Origin: Mrakia gelida
Taxonomy: Eukaryota; Basidiomycota; Tremellomycetes; Cystofilobasidiales; Mrakiaceae
Direction: 5' to 3'
Assembly (NCBI GenBank): GCA_024345305.1
Contig: BRON01000016.1
Location: forward strand, 1,178,001-1,242,000
Length of the DNA stretch: 64,000 nucleotides
Both the position numbers and the translations under genes were made by a program. Numbering within the stretch: the first letter of the stretch is position 1; each line of letters begins with the position of its first letter. Under the pieces are notes generated by a model. The model ran no database searches. It was not told the DNA's origin and saw only the letters and a program-made list of their open reading frames with translations. This document shows positions 60,780 to 64,000 of this stretch, in pieces.

Positions 60780-60986
60780 GTATGCCGTCCGTTCCTGCTA
60801 GCAGGAACGGGCCTCTGCGTACCCTCGAGGGTACGCATGCGTACCCTCCGACCGTTCCTGGCGCCTTTCCGGAGGGTACGCAACCTGCGCGGCTTCGTTC
60901 CTCCCTCCCCTCCCAACCGAATCGCAAACGGGAAAAACGTCCAGCGAGATCTACCTATGAAGCCCAATGTATCAGAAGCACGGCTC
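60774..60986 (+). repeat. Palindrome-core element, copy B (inside the OrsD-type gene)
   Basis: Second copy, aligned to copy A with a single one-base length difference. Head CTAACCGTATGC at 60774-60785. P1 at 60789-60810 (22 bp perfect, arm CCGTTCCTGCT). P2 at 60816-60837 (22 bp perfect, arm TGCGTACCCTC). Inverted repeat GCGTACCCTCC at 60839-60849 and GGAGGGTACGC at 60871-60881. P1-arm piece CCGTTCCTG at 60852-60860. Tail 60882-60986 with AATCGCAAACGGGAAAAACG, ATGAAGCCCAATGTATCAGA and AGCACGGCTC. Every part lies at the same offset from P1 as in copy A (27, 50, 63, 82 bp), though the stem sequences differ. It interrupts coding sequence after LRQVLQRDVLALT. Confidence 0.9.
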
Positions 60987-61213
60987 CGTACGAGAAGATC
61001 TGCATCGCCGATAGCGATTCTCCCGAGAGGTACCTCAAAACGAAGGAGAGGGCGAGCTCGAGCTGACTTCCGCGAGTTCTTTTCGGAGGAGCTCCATCCT
61101 CTCTCTTTTAGCTGCACTGTATATTCAAGGCCGAGTTCCTGCTATGCGAAGAGCTAGGGCCGTTGATTAGTAGCTCTAGTATGTCCGGTATAAAGGGCTT
61201 AGCTCTAGAGTGA
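60987..61213 (+). pseudogene. Coding remnant downstream of element B
   Basis: Right after the element a frame reads PYEKICIADSDSPERYLKTK-ER. An intron-like stretch (GAGCTGAC branch, TTTTAG at 61106-61111, but a GC rather than GT start) leads to LHCIFKAEFLLCEELGPLIS, continuing SSSMSGIKGLALE and TGA 61211-61213. It looks like the original 3' end of the OrsD-type gene. Its phase does not match the upstream frame using the GTATGC/TATCAG pair of element B, so the gene appears disrupted unless another splice is used. Confidence 0.45.
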
Positions 61214-62275
61214 AGATTTGCCGACGTCTCGAGGTTGAAAGGTATGAGCTCAAGCTCACCTCTGAGCTCCTTCTCCTCTCTCCTATGCGAGTGTGAGCTT
61301 CCTAGCAGGAAAATTTGCGCGCTCGAATGGGGAGCGTGTTCTCTATACCTACTCTCCTGACTATTATCTACTCAGATTTGGCTTTACTGCTAGAGTCCCC
61401 TCTCAGCATCTATGAACGTGTCCAAGGGAGGAGCTTCTTGCTTGCTCAAGCTCAACACCCACCTTCTCTCTCCTCTCGCTCTAGACATGGGCCTCCCCCC
61501 GGTCCCTCCTTCTCCATTATGACTCTTTGGTAGTATGGGACCAACCCCAGCTGGTTTTTATCTCTCGTCAAGGCTGGATGCAGGAGAAAATGAGCTCGAT
61601 CGAGGTGAGCTCCACCTCCACCTCCTTCCCTCCCTTCCCTCCATCTTCTCTCGTTTCGTTCTCCCCTCCTCTTGCTCGGATCGCGATGAGACTTGGAGGC
61701 TATAGTAGGGCGGCTATGGAGCCTAGGCTGGTGGTCTCAGATTTTGAGGGATGTATACGGTTGAGGCTCCTCGCTCATGGAGTCTTGTTGAGCTTGACTC
61801 TCCTTCCTCCCATGCATCGCATGCTGCTGAGACTCTCCTACTCACTCTATCTTCTCGTTCTCTCTTTCCTACCACTCTAGTATACTTCCTCCTCCATCGC
61901 AAACCGCTCCCATGGCACGCCTTGGCTCTCCTCTTCCTCCCTCGACCTCGCGATTTGATGCGCTGGCAGCTCGACCTTTCTCCTTCCTTTCCTTTGTCGA
62001 AGCTGTCGAGACGAATTCTTGCTCCCTTTTCTCCCTTCTGGCGAATACATCCGGCTTGTATATAGTGGGCCCATAGGTGGAGAAGTAGAGGGATACTGTA
62101 GGAGTGTTGGAAGGCCTCTCTCGGTCGTCGAGTCGGCTTGCGTTGAGCTCACCTCTCCTCCCCTTCCCTCCATCTCGACCTCGCCTCCCTTCGACGTTCG
62201 TCAGTTCTTCCGTGGCACTGCTAGATGACCTACCTATGATCTCGTATTGCTTCGCTGACTCTCTGGGTATGTTCA
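61214..62275. other. Degenerate exon-like sequence
   Basis: Several plus-strand pieces are bordered by splice-like signals. Examples are LALLLESPLSIYERVQGRSF after CTACTCAG (about 61374) and DSLVVWDQPQLVFISRQGWM (about 61520) before GTGAGCTCC. No continuous protein can be built. It probably consists of remnants of a gene family related to the upstream OrsD-type gene or to the satellite units that follow. Confidence 0.35.
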
Positions 62276-64000
62276 GTGTCGCTCTAGCTGCTTTCTTTGA
62301 GGAGTTGGGAGTGCTTGCGAGTGGGTGTGAGATGGTGGACGCGCTCTTTGACGGCTACTAGAACATGAACGGGCGCACCTATATACTCGCGGGCATACGC
62401 GATCAAAAGGGAATCAAAAGCCTGTTTGATCCATCTATGACCCGAGGTGATCTACATCAGATGGAAGCGATCGATCTAGGACTTCTCCTCCAGTCGCGTC
62501 CTCCCTTCTTCCAGCCAAGTTCGACTTGCTCAAATCTTCTCTGAGCTGATCGAAACCAATTCGGATCATCTCTAGTAGTCTTGACGGTTCTCCCAATTTA
62601 TTCGGTGCCGCTCCAGCTGCTCTGGGTCCGAAGTTAAAAGTGTTCGTAAGTGGGTGCGAGATGGTGGACGCGCTCTTCAACGGCTACTAGAACATGAACG
62701 TGACCACCTGTATACTCGCGGGCATATGCGATCGGAAGGGAATTGAACGTCGGTTTCAACTATATATCACTCGAGGTGATCTATACGAGATGGAAGCGAT
62801 CAATTCGGGACTTCTCCTTCCAGTCACGTCCTCCCTTCTTCCAGCCAAGTTCGACTTGCTCAAATCTTCTCTGAGCTGATCGAAACCGATTCGGATCATC
62901 TCTAGTAGTTTTGACGGTTCTCCCAATTTATTCGGTGCCGCTCCAGCTGCTCTGGGTCCGAAGTTAAAAGTGTTCGTAAGTGGGTGCGAGATGGTGGACG
63001 CGCTCTTCAACGGCTACTAGAACATGAACGGGCGCACCTATATACTCCCGGGCATACGCGATCAAAAGGGAATTCAAATTCGGTTTCAACTATGAATCAC
63101 TCGAGGTGATCTATACGAGATGAAAGGGATCAATTCGGGACTTCTCCTTCCAGTCACGTCCTCCCTTCTTCCAGCCAACTCCGACTCGCTCAAATCTTCT
63201 CTGAGCTGATCGAAACCGATTCGGATCATTTCTAGTAGTCTTGACGGTTCTCCCAATTTATTCGGTGCCGCTCCAGCTGCTCTGGGTCCGAAGTTAAAAG
63301 TGTTCGCAAGCGGATACGAGAGGGTGGACACGCCGTTTGACGGCTACTAAGACATGATTGAGACCACCTCTATACTCGTAGGTATATGCGATCGAAAGGG
63401 AATTGAAAGTCGGTTTCAACTATGAATCACTCGAGGTGATCTATACGAGATGGAAGCGATCAATTCGGGACTTCTCCTTCCAGTCACGTCCTCCCTTCTT
63501 CCAGCCAAGTTCGACTTGCTCAAATCTTCTCTGAGCTGATCGAAACCAATTCGGATCATCTCTAGTAGTCTTGACGGTTCTGTCAATACATTCGGTGTCG
63601 CTCTAGCTGCTTTTGTTGAGGAGTTGGGAGTGCTCGCGAATGGATGTAAGATGGTGGACGCGCTCTTCGACAGCTGAAACCAATTCGGATCATCTCTAGT
63701 AGTCTTGACGGTTCTCCCAATTTATTCGGTGCCGCTCCAGCTGCTCTGGGTCCGAAGTTAAAAGTGTTCGTAAGTGGGTGCGAGATGGTGGACGCGCTCT
63801 TCAACGGCTACTAGAACATGAACGGGCGCACCTATATACTCGCGGGCATACGCGATGAAAAGGGAATTCAAATTCGGTTTCAAGTATGAATCACTCGAGG
63901 TGATCTATACGAGATGGAAGAAGTCGTTTCGTGATCCCTTGTTCATGTTGCGTCCTCTCCCCTCTTGTGCCAGTTCGACTCACTCAAATTTTCTCTCAGC
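62276..64000 (+). repeat. About 330-bp tandem satellite, continuing beyond the window
   Basis: Units beginning at the string GAACATGAAC (or variant) start at 62361, 62690, 63020, 63350 and 63814, giving spacings 329, 330, 330 and 464. A partial unit precedes the first. Each carries TATACTCGCGGGCATA, GATCGAAACC, TCTAGTAGTCTTGACGGTTC and GGCTACTAG. Two alternative right-hand modules exist. One has GAGGAGTTGGGAGTGCT (62299-62315 and about 63621-63637). The other has CTGGGTCCGAAGTTAAAAG (in the other units). The long fourth unit holds both in tandem. Short open frames occur on both strands, but the plus-strand frame has a TAG or TAA at the same place in each unit, so protein coding is doubtful. 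Confidence 0.88.

Noticed and set aside
62435..63804. Repeated minus-strand frame of about 80 codons in each satellite unit as a gene family
   Set aside because: Its identity between units simply follows the DNA repeat, codon use is unlike neighbouring genes, and one unit truncates it; coding remains unproven.

Overview
This window is nuclear DNA of a basidiomycete fungus. Genes are intron-dense. The introns are short, start GTRAGT or GTCAGT, carry a very strong CTGAC or GCTGAC branch site and end in YAG. Codon use is rich in C and G, with CGA for Arg and CTC and TCG favoured. The proteins include fungus-specific types (INO80 subunit Ies6, Tay1/Teb1 telobox protein, Slh1, Spf1). The style recalls red-yeast-like Pucciniomycotina (Microbotryomycetes), but that placement is an inference.

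From 1 to 52 kb the layout is ordinary gene-dense chromosome arm. In order: a mitochondrial 2-oxodicarboxylate carrier running off the left edge (-), proteasomal deubiquitinase Ubp6 (+), a tandem-Myb telobox protein of the Tay1/Teb1 type (+), DAHP synthase (-), a hypothetical gene (-), a mitochondrial-type CDF metal transporter (-), a hypothetical gene (-), Ies6 (-), two small Ser-rich proteins with a similar C-terminus (+,+), a multi-pass membrane protein (-), an F-box protein with awkward frames (-), RQT helicase Slh1 (+), a DUF1295 membrane protein (-), an RluA-type pseudouridine synthase (+), a Rho4-like GTPase (-) and the P5A-ATPase Spf1 (+). These are mostly unrelated housekeeping genes; no operon-like or biosynthetic cluster is visible. 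The ubiquitin and translation-quality genes (Ubp6, F-box, Slh1) and the ER and membrane genes (Spf1, DUF1295) are neighbours only.

From about 52 kb rightward the character changes. Roughly 6 kb holds no convincing gene but several repeat families: a 21-bp duplication, a CGAA microsatellite, a 16-bp degenerate tandem array, and an array of a 19-20 bp box (CTTTCCRAAACTGGCGAGTC-like) recurring mostly in pairs every 140-180 bp. Then comes an OrsD/C2H2-type gene of the kind often found near chromosome ends. It has one copy of an unusual palindrome element upstream and a second copy inside it. A satellite of about 330 bp runs off the right edge. No telomeric repeat is seen, but the ensemble looks subtelomeric or heterochromatic (inference).

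The most striking observation is the pair of about 212-bp elements at 57895-58106 and 60774-60986. They share head and tail sequence and exactly conserved spacing. Their nested palindromes differ in sequence between the copies, yet stay self-complementary, and the extra half-arm copies change in concert.
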